Assembly: GCF_030867095.1 (NCBI RefSeq)
Contig: NC_081827.1
Location: forward strand, 21,829,001-21,893,000
DNA from: Alligator mississippiensis
Lineage: Eukaryota; Chordata; Crocodylia; Alligatoridae
Length of the DNA stretch: 64,000 bases
Reading direction: 5' to 3'
In this document: in pieces, positions 34,531 through 45,160 of the stretch
Position numbering within the stretch: position 1 is the first letter of the stretch
Layout: the number at the start of each line of letters is the position of its first letter
Position numbers and translations under genes: made by a program
The notes under the pieces: model-generated
The model's database searches: none
Seen by the model: only the letters and a program-made list of their open reading frames with translations
Told to the model about the DNA's origin: nothing

Positions 34531-35750
34531 TGTCAAATTAAAATGTTGCTGCTTGTTTGCATTCATATGCTAACACTTCTTGTTCACTGGAACCCATCCT
34601 CTCAGTGAACTGTTCTAAATCTCTCTTGAGAACTGAACGCACAATTATAGTATTCTGAGCATCAACCAGTAATGTCTCTGGAAAGCTAGTCATAATCTTC
34701 ATTTTAATTAAAGGATGTCCAAAATTAGACTGACAAAAACATGATCTTGGAACAGCCTTGTTTCCAAGCTGCCCTAATACATCCTGAGACTTTAAAGGAC
34801 TTTTATATTTGTTCTTGCTGGTTCTTATGTGTATGTTGCTGTAAAATGTTTGGAACTTCCTTTAAAAAGTGTCAGCAAAGAAAGGTCGTCCATATAAAAC
34901 ACATCAACTAAGAAATATTTTGCAAATCCAAAGGTTTTATAGATGTTCCTTTTGTTATATAATATATGCAAACCACTTAATGAAAGTAGTAATAATTATG
35001 CTTGCTTAGGAGCTCATTCCATTTATGTTGATCAATGCACCTTCAAGGTGGGGAAACAGAAATTAGTTGAATAAAATCTTTAAAATTTTGCAGTTGAAGA
35101 ATTTGTGACTTTTCTACATAATCAGATTGGTTGGATTAAAATACTGGACTATGTTTAGAATCGAGGGGGGAGGAAAGGAAATATCTAGTGCTGATTTGAT
35201 CTCCTTTCCGGATGTAAATGATGAGTAAATGAAGTTAAACTGTATTCAAGGGTATACAATGGTTTACATGAGATAACATATTAGGCCTGATTCTGGTCCA
35301 TCTGTCTTGTCCTCAGGTATCTAAAGTTTAATATTGCTATCGTATTGATACCTAGTCTTTCACATTTAATGAGCTCTAAAGCCCAGAAGGAAAAAAAAAC
35401 CAGGATGTTTTTCAGATAGTTTGGGATGCTTTTTCTGTTCCTCTAGGACAAAAATGTGTGATGCTATGGGAAGCAGATTTTCTTTGCTAAAGTTTTCAGT
35501 TCAGGGTGGGAAACTGGGGTGGGAAGGAAGGAAAGGAGGGTGCTGAAAGGGTAGGGCTGGTTCTTTTGACTTTTGGTGTGAACACCGTTGGGCTTATGCT
35601 CACTCTGATCTCTAGCAATTAATGCCATTAATTATCACTACTTAGAATACAGTTTTCCTAGCAGTTAATAAGTACTCTAAGTTTATGCATTACTCCATGG
35701 CCTGCAGTTGTCTTAGTGGTGACATGTTCTTTGAGGTAACAGGGGACTTT
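34531..35750. other. unrecognised sequence
   Basis: Low-repeat DNA with no gene or RNA recognised. Confidence 0.4.
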
Positions 35751-36893
35751 GGGCATTTATACACATGCTCCGGGAGTGTGGGGCACTTTAGAGCAACTCT
35801 AAGGGCCACTTTAATTAAAGCACCCAAAGCATCTTGTGTATCAGTGTCACTCATGGCGGGGGCACTTTCATAGTTTCACAGTTTCATAGTTGGTAGGGTC
35901 GGAAGGGACCTGAGCAGATCATCACGTCTGACCCCCCTGCCATGGCAGAAAAGAGTACTGGGGTCAAATGACCCTGACCAGGTGTTTATCCAGTTTCCTT
36001 TTAAAGACCCCCAGGGTAGGAGCCAGCACCACTTCTCTTGGACAGTGACAGTGAAGTAGCACCTCCTGATATCTAGCCTGAATCTACCCTCTGCCAGCTT
36101 GTGACCGTTATTTCTTGTCACTCCTGGTAGTGCTCAGGGGAACAGAGACTCTCCCAATACCTGCTGGTCCCCCGCTGAGTAGTTTGTACATGGCCACTAG
36201 ATCCCCGCTTAGCCTTCTCTTGTGGAGGCTGAACAGGTTCAGGTCCCATAGCCTCTCCTCGTAGGGCCTGCCCTGCTGGCCCCTGATCATGCGGGTGGCC
36301 CTCCTCTGGACTCTCTCCATGTTGTCCACATCCCTCCTGAAGTGTGGTGCCCAGAACTGGACACAGTACTCCAGCTGCGGCCTGACCAGTGTCGCATAGA
36401 GGGGAAGGATCACCTCCTTGGAGCTGCCTGAGATGCATCTGTAGATGCACGACAAGGTACGGTTGGCCTTCCTGACCGCGTCCCTGCACTGTCGGCCCAT
36501 GTTCATATTGGCATCAATAATGACTCCAAGATCCTTCTCTGCCTCTGCACTGATGAGAAGGGAGTTCCCTACTTTTGGAGCATGGGGACACTGATACATG
36601 AGACACTGGAGTATTCTAAAGCACGGTAATTACCATGCTCCAGCAGACTCAAGTGTGGTAATTACCATGCTCCAGAAGACTCCAGCATCTCACGTATCAG
36701 AGTCCCTATGCTCCAAAAATGACAGCAGTGGTGCTTTAACTAAAACTTGTTGGATGAGTTTTAGCTAATGTGCCCCCACCACCATTTTTAAGCATGGGGA
36801 CAGTGATACACAAGACTCCATTAATGAAGTCTGTTCCAACGTGCTGTAATTACAGCACATTGGAGCAGCTTTGCTGCTCATGTATAGGCATCC
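35751..36893. mobile_element. palindromic MITE, copy 3, split by CR1
   Basis: Left end GGGCATTTATACACATGC; right end on the complement GGATGCCTATACATGAGC. Flanks are TTT and TTA. The interior is divided at 35868/36571 by a CR1 insertion. To its right are inverted words around ATGGGGACACTGATACATGA and GTATCAGTGTCACTCATGG, and a 33-bp tandem duplication (GTGGTAATTACCATGCTCCA near 36655 and its near copy near 36624). Non-coding. Confidence 0.75.
35869..36570 (-). pseudogene. CR1 LINE ORF2 3' fragment
   Basis: The minus frame (36599 down to 36108) reads EKDLGVIIDANMNMGRQCRD, KANRTLSCIYRCI, EVILPLYATLVRPQLEYCVQ, FWAPHFRRDVDNMERVQRRA and RMIRGQQGRPYEERLWDLNL, which is the conserved C-terminal part of CR1 reverse transcriptase, open for about 163 codons. 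Then NNGHKLAEGRFRLDIRRCYF continues in a shifted frame (36121 down to 35876). The 3' UTR ends in an ACTATGAA-type tail. A 5-bp duplication ACTTT (35864-35868 and 36571-36575) marks insertion into the MITE. A 5'-truncated, relatively well-preserved copy. Confidence 0.95.
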
Positions 36894-39541
36894 TTAGGCT
36901 CCAAAGTCACTTGGATCTTTTTGAGAATGCTACCTTTAATAAGTTAGATCAGGATTTTTCCATGAACTTTTTGAGTTCCTCTGAAATAGATGAACTGAAA
37001 TGTCTTTGCTATTATCAGAGTCTCTCAGAGTAATAATTATAATTAGCTCTCTTTGCTAATGTTCTCCTTTTAATTCAGTACAGCTAAAGCTATAAAAAAA
37101 AAAGTCCTGAAATTTATCACAGACACTACTGGGAACCTTTGGTGTTTGAGGTCAGTTTTTAAATATGATCAAGTTTTTTAATGTGAAAAGGTAGTCTGTG
37201 TGAATTCTTACCAGGCTTCAGTCCCTGGCACCTACTAAAAAAAGGCAGCTTTTGGAACTTTGTTGCTTCTGTAGAACTTAAGAAAAGATTTTCTGCCAAC
37301 TGTCTTTCCTGGGATATCACCATTATGTTGCCTGCTGTTTAGGCTGTGTGATGATTCACATGATTTGGCCCTAATAGAACAGGGCTTTGTGTCTCCTTTC
37401 ATTTTTTCACTTACACTGATTCACACCAGTTTAACTACAGTGATTTCAATGGAGTTATTAAAAATATATGCTAGCATAAATGAGTGTAATATAATACTGC
37501 AGACCTCTAATGAGAGATGAAAGTAAAGCCTCAGATGTAATAGCTCCTGGGGACTTTGCAGCTTTCAGGATTCTCTTCCTAATTTCCATCCATCAACAAT
37601 CAGAATTTGTAAATCAAATAATTAATGGAAGCTGTATGGGCCCAAAAAATAGGACAGAGCATAGTTCACAGCAGTTTTACTTTGAGGTTTTCCTCTTCAC
37701 CTGTTTTTTTGCTGCCATCTCAAATAATAGTGCCCCTGCCTGTGTTTCCAGAGATTATATAGGGTGCGGATATGGAAATTGAGAACCATGTGGATAACTG
37801 TACTATGCAAGGCAACCGTTTCCCCTCTTCTTTCCCAAGAAAATGCTGCTAAAATGGAATTTTTGTTTTAAAAAATATTAAAGTTTGGATTTTCATCCTG
37901 AAGTGGGAAGAAAACACATTTTTAATGTTTTCATGAAACAGAAATTCTACTAATGTTTTGTGTCAGAAAAGTGGAAATGCAACAGCATAAAAATGATCAC
38001 AAATAATTTTGCTTGAGAAAGCATGAAGAAAATTCCATTTGAGAATGGGAAAATAGTTTGCTTTCTTTTTCTTTAAACTATCAAAATAAAATGTTTGTCC
38101 TTTTCTGATCCAGCTTTCATTGCATCCTTCAGGGCAGGAAGGAAAGATGGAGGGAAATTTGGTACCTTTAGCATTCAGCAACATAAAACAGAGTACATAG
38201 CAACTAAGAAAGAAACAGGAAAATCAGAACAAAATATAAAACCTAGAACAAACATGAACCTCCAAATGAGATAGAAAAACTTACAATGAAAGAAAAAACT
38301 CAGAATGGAATTATATAAAATAGCTTGTATTACAAGGATTCATTCCCAAATATTTTCTTTGAAAAAGATCATTTGAAATAATAAAAACTCCACATGTATG
38401 TTTCCAAAAATTGCCTTTTTCAATTAAAAAATAGCTGAAACTATTTTGTTCAACTGTTCTTGGTCCTTAAGAACCCTGTTTCCTGGTGGTGGTGGTGATG
38501 ATGATGAAGCTGATTCCTATGTATCATGTTATAGAGTATATAATACCCTGGTTGAAAAGAACCTGACCAAAGCCTTTTGTAGTCAATGAGAGTGATTAAT
38601 TGATTTCAGTGTACTTTGGATCAGGCCTTCAGTGACAATTTAGGGCACTACAATTAATCAGTTTAGGTTACTTTCTTCACTACACCTGACACAGACTCTG
38701 AGATGTACTTGCTTTGACTGGAGAGTATGTAGTTATTTAATTTAATCCTGTGTTAGGCTAGGTGAAGGGGACACTGTACATGATTTCGAGATGGGCAGTT
38801 CTTTTCCCCTTGTTCGATTTAGGCTCAAAGTGAGCCATGCTGAACCAGAAGTAATGCTTGATTTTTTTTCCCCTTTCCCCTATTCAGTTTACTTGGAAAG
38901 ATAGTTCAGACTTTCCATTCTGAATACTATACAGTATACTACTTACATTTATGCTGTGTAGTTTATAACTGAAAACTGTTTATTTCTTAAGTGAATTTGT
39001 TACATATATTCAGTTCTGATGATCAACAGGCCATGTTTTGATCTCGGTTCTACTGAGGCTCATTCACAAAGGTACTGAATTCAATTGATTTACTTTGAAT
39101 TTACACTTCTCTACAGAAAGTAGAATTTAGTCCAACAATGAGTCTAAAACTAGATTTGTGAGTGGGAAGGAGAAGTAGGCAAAATTCTCAAAGCTTAAAT
39201 ATCTGTAGGAAGGGAGTGAAAAAAAGAGGTTCATAAATTCTGCATTATTTGCCCTAATTTGATAATTCAACATGTTTCGCTGAAAACACTGAAACATCCC
39301 CCAATCATATTTGCTTGAACAGAGCATGGGAAAACTCTAGGAAATTACATTCCCCTGGTGCAATTGCACTGCCATTTCAATGGACCGTATTACTTTCAGG
39401 CTGCTCTGTATGGTTTACTTTGTGCTTGTGTGGTTCTTATATAATGGAGATGATCCTTATACAATACACATTTAGTTGAACGGCTGGGCTGCCTTTGATT
39501 CAATCCAGGACTTTTTAATACTTATTTTGACCAAACACTGA
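36894..39541. other. low-repeat sequence, 2.6 kb
   Basis: No gene recognised. A GGT/GAT microsatellite lies at 38485-38507. 37395-37440 (TTACACTGATTCACACCAGT, then TTCAATGGAGTTA) and 38573-38635 (AGTCAATGAGAGTGATTAAT, CTTTGGATCAGGCC) look like old dispersed amniote repeats with 'gaagtcaatgg' words. The rest could be unique DNA. Confidence 0.45.
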
Positions 39542-39867
39542 TGGGTTGGATGATTACAGAGAGGATGGAGATGGGCTTTTCTCTGTGGCCATAGGGACAG
39601 GACTAGGAACAATGGCCTCCAGCTTTAGCAGGGAAAATTTTGGTTGGCATTTAGGATCTTTCTGACAATGAAGGTGATCAATCATTGAAACAGGCTAGCT
39701 AGAGAAGTTATGGAATGTCCATCCCTGGAAATTTTCCAGAGCAGATTGGACAGACACTTGGCTGGGATGGTTTAGTCAGGGAATGATCCTGCCTTGAGCA
39801 GGAAGCTAGACTAGATGACCTCATGAGGTCCCTTTTATCTCTCCTTTCCCATGATCCTGTGACTAGG
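39542..39867 (+). mobile_element. CR1 LINE 3' fragment
   Basis: GGAGATGGGCTTTTCTCTGT then AGGGACAGGACTAGGAACAA corresponds to the CR1 'RLFSVAxGTGLGTMA' segment. ATGGAATGTCCATCCCTGGA, CTGGGATGGTTTAGTCAGGG and ACTAGATGACCTCATGAGGT follow in CR1 3' UTR order, ending in a degenerate ATGATCCTGTGA tail. The coding part is interrupted. Confidence 0.9.
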
Positions 39868-40440
39868 TAGCCAGAAAGGGAAGATATGTGGGGGCAGAAC
39901 AAGGCAAGGAAGCTGAAGGGAAGAGGCTCAGCAATGAGGAGGTTCTCCTAAAAGAGAGGGATCCCTAGGTTTTAGCCGAAGCCCTTGCCCCAGTAAGGAA
40001 ACAACTATCCCACTGCCATTTATCCAGTGAATATTAAATGCATGGTGTGATGGGTCAGCTTCAGGCGGAGGACTGGAGCACTGAGCTAAACACTGGGCAA
40101 TGCTTAGGTCAGGGCAGTCCAGCTTCAGTGGTTGGGAGCTACAGGAGTCCCCTTGCCATCTGCACAGCATCAGTGGCCCTTGCTCCCCTGGGGAATCCCT
40201 GAATGCACAGGGAGCATGCAGTCCCCACCACAAAGGCTGCATTGGCAGTATGCAGCTCCCACCCTCCACCCGCCATGTGGGCAGCACTGATGGCATGCAC
40301 CCCCATGCCCTTCCCTGCCATGTGGCAATGGGAGAAATGGCTGCAGAACAGTATAAATGTGAGAGGCAGTCATCAGTTGGACAACACTGGCTTAGTTCAT
40401 GACCTGGTGGTGGAATTTGGTTGGGAAATGAGAGATCCAG
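39868..40440. other. unclassified GC-rich sequence
   Basis: Overlapping frames on both strands reflect composition. Possibly part of a non-autonomous element together with the tRNA-like stretch that follows. Confidence 0.4.
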
Positions 40441-40535
40441 CTTCAAGCCCCTTGAAGAGGAGAGGAGAGAAGGGCCTTGAACCTGGATCTCTTGCTTCTT
40501 GGGCATGCACCTTAGCCACTAGGCCATGGGCTAAA
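40441..40535 (-). mobile_element. tRNA-like SINE head
   Basis: On the minus strand TGGCTAAGGTG (40518-40508) fits the pol III A box and GGTTCAAGGCC (40483-40473) the B box, 24 bases apart, in the context GGCCTAGTGGCTAAGGTGCA. A cloverleaf is not obvious and there is no tRNA 3' end, so this is a tRNA-derived SINE or similar repeat, not a tRNA gene. Diverged relatives are at 50885-50962 and 52978-53120. Confidence 0.55.
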
Positions 40536-42370
40536 AACAAAATACCCTTCCTCCACCACCATTTTATTTTTGGCAGGCAGTCATGTAGGATAAGCCTATT
40601 CTACAACATATGGCAATGGAATCAAAATTGTGAGGAGGTGCCAAAATTACAGTTATTTAGATCTGGAAATTCTTAGATGCATAAAGGTGAAATAAGTTTT
40701 AGCCCAGAAAGTACTTTCACTGCATGAGGTCTCAAGTTTATCTCCCCCACCTTCCCCCATCTTTTTTTTTCTATGCAGCTGTCCTTACCTACCTACACAA
40801 GTTGCACCTATTTCACTAATTTAGGGAAAACTGTCCATATTCTTATATGGACAATCGTATTTCATTTTAATATTGGTGTATTTAGGTTTAGTTTACATCT
40901 GTCTGACAGGCCCACATGCATGATAAGTTTACACTGGTATGAATAATCTTTTTACCAGTATAAAAACAAGTAGACATTCCTGCACAAGTGTAATTTATGA
41001 GAATTCTATTTGGAGTTAATCTCAAGAAGAAAACAGCGTAAAAATAAATCCATACCAATTAAAAGAACGTGTCCACAGTTATCCTCAATGCAAATCTGCT
41101 CCTGCACAAGCTAATGGTAAGATGTTATAATACAGCCTTGTAGAGAGACTACCCTGGGATAACTAAATGGACATCTATCTGCTCCAAATCCTGATGTACT
41201 TTATATTAGTGGAAAAAGTACACCTGTATTATTGTGTCTTGTATCTAGTCCTTCAAACAACTTAAATTAAACCAAGAAAGTCACTGTTAAACTAAATTAA
41301 ACAAGAGTTTGAACTGGTTTAATTAAATCAGTTTAAATACACACTTAGGTGAAATTAGCACAACTGCCCACTGTAGACAAGAGCCTTCACATATGGCATA
41401 TGATGTTGTTCACCAAAACATTACCTTAAAGGGAAAATGCTTTTTGGAGTGAATTATTTCCATAAGCATTGGTGTCCAAGACTCAGTGTTCAACCCTGAA
41501 AACCTGGACACTTATAGAAAATATTTTTTATGAAGTTATATCTCATTCTCCCAGTTACCAAGAGTAACCAGTTAGAACGTACTAAGGGCCTGACCCAAGG
41601 GCCTAATAAAATCAATGTAAAGACTAGTTGACATTTATTTTTTTTATAAATCTGATTTATCCACGTCTTCAAGACTGACCACAGAGTACTGTGGTGACAT
41701 ATACATCCCTACATTAAATTTTCTCTTATTTGAATTAATTAAAAAGTAGCTTTTTTAGGTTCTTTCACTGAACCATGTTTCTGAAGAGCCTATAATAGCA
41801 AGATTTAAGTTATAAAAAGGCACATTTTATGGGGAATTAATATTCTTGTGAGTCAGTGTCTTATAATCTGACATTTGGGATAGCTTTATGACAATCTATT
41901 AAGGAAGCCCTCTCACATCCTGCATGTCTAAGGAAACCAAGTCCTCTCACCAAATTTTGTGAGATAAAGCTCACAAAATCTGTTAACTGGAATTTCCTAG
42001 AGTGTTGTTTTTTTTTAATTTGAAATGGAATCTTTGTCATTAAGTAATGTGTCAAAATATTGTTCATCCATGTACCATTTTAAGGAGGCCCAATCTGAAG
42101 ACTTTATGTAGGCAGAACCTTAGTTAAATCAATGAGGACATTTTCCTCTATTATTGAATTCAACAGAAACTTGGGCTTGATTTTCATTTAAACTAAGGGC
42201 TCTTTACACAGTGACAGTGGGGCAAAGTATCCCTAGAGTGATAATTAGGCTCCTTGACTTTACTAAAAGTGAGATTAAGAGTATAATTAGGCTCCCACAC
42301 AATGAGACCTAGGTTGCAACAAGCTGTTCTAAAAATCAGACCCTTTTTGTGTCCCAGTTAAATACTACTT
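40536..42370. other. unrecognised AT-rich sequence with a possible MITE end
   Basis: 41270-41395 has repeated TTAAATTAAACC/AAACTGGTTTAA words and ends with CACTGTAGACAAGAGCC, in the style of a reptile MITE terminus, but a partner end was not pinned down. No gene recognised. Confidence 0.4.
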
Positions 42371-43448
42371 AGGGCCTTGTTACACATTGCACTTTGAGCT
42401 GCTGAAATGTTGATCTATGTTAGTGCTAGCTCAAGTTTGGAGCAGTCACTCTAAAGGCTAAAAATCTTCTCTGCCTGCCCCCCACCCGCACAGCTGTGAC
42501 TTGCCACTAGAAAGCTGGTGAGCAGGGGCCTGACTAGGAACCACAGCTATGAGTTACAACTACATGGCTGGTGAGCCAGGACAGGCTTTTATTCATTTTC
42601 TAGGTACAGGTGTTTGAAGGATGGGTTGGAAGAAGCAGGGGAGGAGGAGGAGGGGGTAGGGTATGCATCTGGGAGGTGGAGAGTAAATAGAATGGGGGTG
42701 GGTAATGAAATGGGAGGTGGAAAAGAAATGTCATGGGGGAAGGGTGGTGAAATGAAGAAAGTCATCTACTGAAAGATAAAATAAAAAGAAGCAAAAAAGA
42801 AAAGAAATAAAGAGAAAGTAAATTAAAGAAGGTCTTATGGTCTAATAAATTGGGATTTGGGATTGGGGGCGCTGAATGGTGGGAACAATAAGCGAAGATG
42901 CTTTGGGGGAGCTAGTTCCCCTGCCCTGGGAAGGAAGCCCCAGCTCATGGGGACCCAATCTGGCCCCTACCTTGTCCTCTTACCCCACCTACCCACTCCT
43001 GGACCCATTTGTGCCTTGAGACCTGGCTAGCTGGCCTGTGCTGTGCAAGCTGTTTGCATGGAGTTGCACCCCTGGGGGTGAGAAAGTCACACCTCTGGGG
43101 AAGGAGGAGAAATTGGTTTGGTACCATGACCATCCCCTCCCCTCACCCCCCACCCACCCCGCAGTAGAAGTTCAAGGGGTGGAAAGTTTGTTCAAATAGA
43201 ACAGGAAGAGGAGACATTGCATCCTGGGATGCCGGAGGACTGCAACATGGGTGGCTCATCAGTGGAGAGTGGCCACATGCTAATGGAACGTGAGTTGGGT
43301 AACATGATCAGAAACAAACCTGCCCTGGAGTGGCATAACTTTTAGCCACCTAAAGTGTCCTTAAAACTAGTTTTATGTGTTATTGTGCAAACAATCCAGG
43401 AGTTAAGAGCTCCAGGAGCTGCCTAAAATTAATGTGCAACAAGGCCCT
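42371..43448. mobile_element. TIR element A of the 42-47 kb cluster
   Basis: Left end AGGGCCTTGTTACACATTGC; right end on the complement AGGGCCTTGTTGCACATTAA. The body carries a CTGTGACTTGCCACTAGAAA block near 42495 and CTGGGATGCCGGAGGA near 43225, both recurring in neighbouring elements, plus a GAAA-rich stretch at about 42773-42832. It has no coding capacity. About 1.08 kb; superfamily not established. Confidence 0.75.
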
Positions 43449-43484
43449 CAACTACCTGTCAGGCTTCCTCTCAGATAACATGTT

Positions 43485-44958
43485 AAGGCCTTGTTAGACC
43501 TTATCCTGTAAGATGAACAAATGTTAATCGGCTTACTGTTGTTTGGTTTAGTGGAGTAATCATACAGTAAGGAGAAAAACCTTCTCTGACTGTCTTTCAT
43601 CTGCACAGCTGTGACTTGCTACTAGAGGCAAGCTGAGCAGAGGCAGGACTAGGAGCAGGACCCTCTCACTGCTTTTACTGAGCAAAGAGTGGGCCTACCA
43701 CAGTCTCAGTTTCAGCAAGACCAGAGAGCTCCAGAGCTGCAGCCTTGGGGCTCTCTTGCCCTGAACTCCAAGGGACCCAATCCTTTTGTCTCTGGAGCTC
43801 AGGCGGTACCTAGCACCTGGGCTGCCAGCCAGCCAGGCACCACCTGGGCTCTGAGGGTCCCAATACTTTTCTCTTCGGAGCTCAGGCTGCACCCGCCCAC
43901 TACACCACTATTGGCAGGAGCAGAGCCAGTCCAGATGGTGGTGGGAGGCACAGTGACAACCAGATACTCTGGAGAAAAAAAAGGATTGGGCCCCTGAGAG
44001 CTCAAGCAATGCCCAGCTGGCTACAGCCTGGCCAGCAGGGCATGGGGAGGCTGACACTGCCTGAGTTCTGGAGGAAAAGTGATCGTGCCTCTCAGAGCTC
44101 AGAGTATTCTGGGATACTGGAGGACTTCACCTTGGGTAGAATAGCTGTGGGAAGTGACCACACAGTAATGGAACAGGGACAAAATTAAGTAGACTGAAGA
44201 TAAAGACTGCTGAAAAGGTGTTAACATGCAGCCAGTCCAGGGGTTAAGAGCTCTAATAGCTGCCTAAATTTACCAAGTAACAAGACCCTTCCATGGTGCC
44301 ACCTGAGCTCTGGAGAAAAGGGGATCAGGCCCCTCGGAGCTCAGGCAGCACCTGGTCACCTGGCAGTCCACCCAGCAGTGGTACGGGGGGCAAGTTTCAG
44401 TGAGACCAGAGAGCCCCAGGGAAGCAGCTTGGTCTCATAGAGCAAAGGCAACTCCAATTTTAGAGCAGGGTTGCCAGGGCTTAAGTCCAACAGCCCCACT
44501 CTTAGCGTGTAGCCACTGTATCCATTTCAGCAAGACCAGAGCACCCCAGGGAAGCTGCTTGTCTGGGTCTCTCTGGTCCTGTTGATTTGCGTTGACTCCA
44601 TGGCTGCCAGGGCTTAAGCCTGGTGGCCCAGCTCTCACTGCAGAGCCACTGTGTTAGCTGCAGCAAAACCAGGGAGCCCCAGGGAAGCTGCTTCTCCAGG
44701 TCTCTCTGGGCTCGCGGCAAATGACATGGTGGTGGGCCCGCTCTCTGCCCGGCAGAAGCATCAACCAGTCCTGCCCCTAGATCCTACTCTTCCCCTGCTC
44801 GCCAAGCCGCTAGTGGCAAGCCACAGCTGTGCAGACCAGGGACAGTCAGAGCAGATTTTTCTCCTTACCATGAGACTGCTCCAATAAACCAAACAACACT
44901 AAGGCAATTAACACTTGTTCAGTTTATAGCATAAGGTCTAAGAAGACCTTAACAAGGC
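43485..44958. mobile_element. TIR element B and inverted partner
   Basis: 43485-43650 (AAGGCCTTGTTAGACCTTAT, TGTTGTTTGGTTTAGTGG, CAGCTGTGACTTGC) is matched in inverted orientation by 44760-44958. A further inner right-type end, GTAACAAGACCCT, closes at 44288. The simplest layout is one element of about 0.8 kb (43485-44288) followed by an inverted relative (44289-44958). The inverted similarity runs outward to 43375 and 45066, through the end of element A and the start of element C. Confidence 0.65.
44398..44790 (+). repeat. three-copy tandem repeat, about 130-bp unit
   Basis: CAGTGAGACCAGAGAGCCCC at 44398, CAGCAAGACCAGAGCACCCC at 44528 and CAGCAAAACCAGGGAGCCCC at 44661 each lead into GGGAAGC(A/T)GCTT, with GCCAGGGCTTAAG(T/C)C further on in the first two units. 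Periods are 130 and 133. A weaker related word is at 43707. It lies inside the transposon cluster. Confidence 0.8.
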
Positions 44959-44997
44959 ATGAAGATTTAATTTGAGGGGAAGCCTGAGGCGCAGTTG

Positions 44998-45160
44998 AGG
45001 GTTTTGTTGCACATTAATTTTAGGCAGCTCCTGGAGCTCTTAACTCCTGGACTGTCTGCACAATAACATACCTTGAAGTGCGACTGCTTTACTACACTGA
45101 ACAACACTAAACTGAGCATTTGTGTAGCTTTCAGTGTAAGGGCTGATAAGGCTTTGTTAC
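44998..45160. mobile_element. short TIR element C
   Basis: Starts AGGGTTTTGTTGCACATTAA with TTAGGCAGCTCCTGGAGCTC, the right-type arm of element A in reverse orientation. It then passes into GCTTTACTACACTGAACAAC and AGCATTTGTGTAGC, the left-type arm of element B in reverse. A minimal deleted member of the family. Confidence 0.6.

Noticed and set aside
40441-40535. functional tRNA gene
   Set aside because: A and B box words are present, but I could not see a full cloverleaf with acceptor stem; it fits a SINE head better.
44398-44790. CRISPR-like regular repeats
   Set aside because: The units are about 130 bases, adjacent and diverged, with no short identical repeats separated by unique spacers; also the wrong kind of genome.
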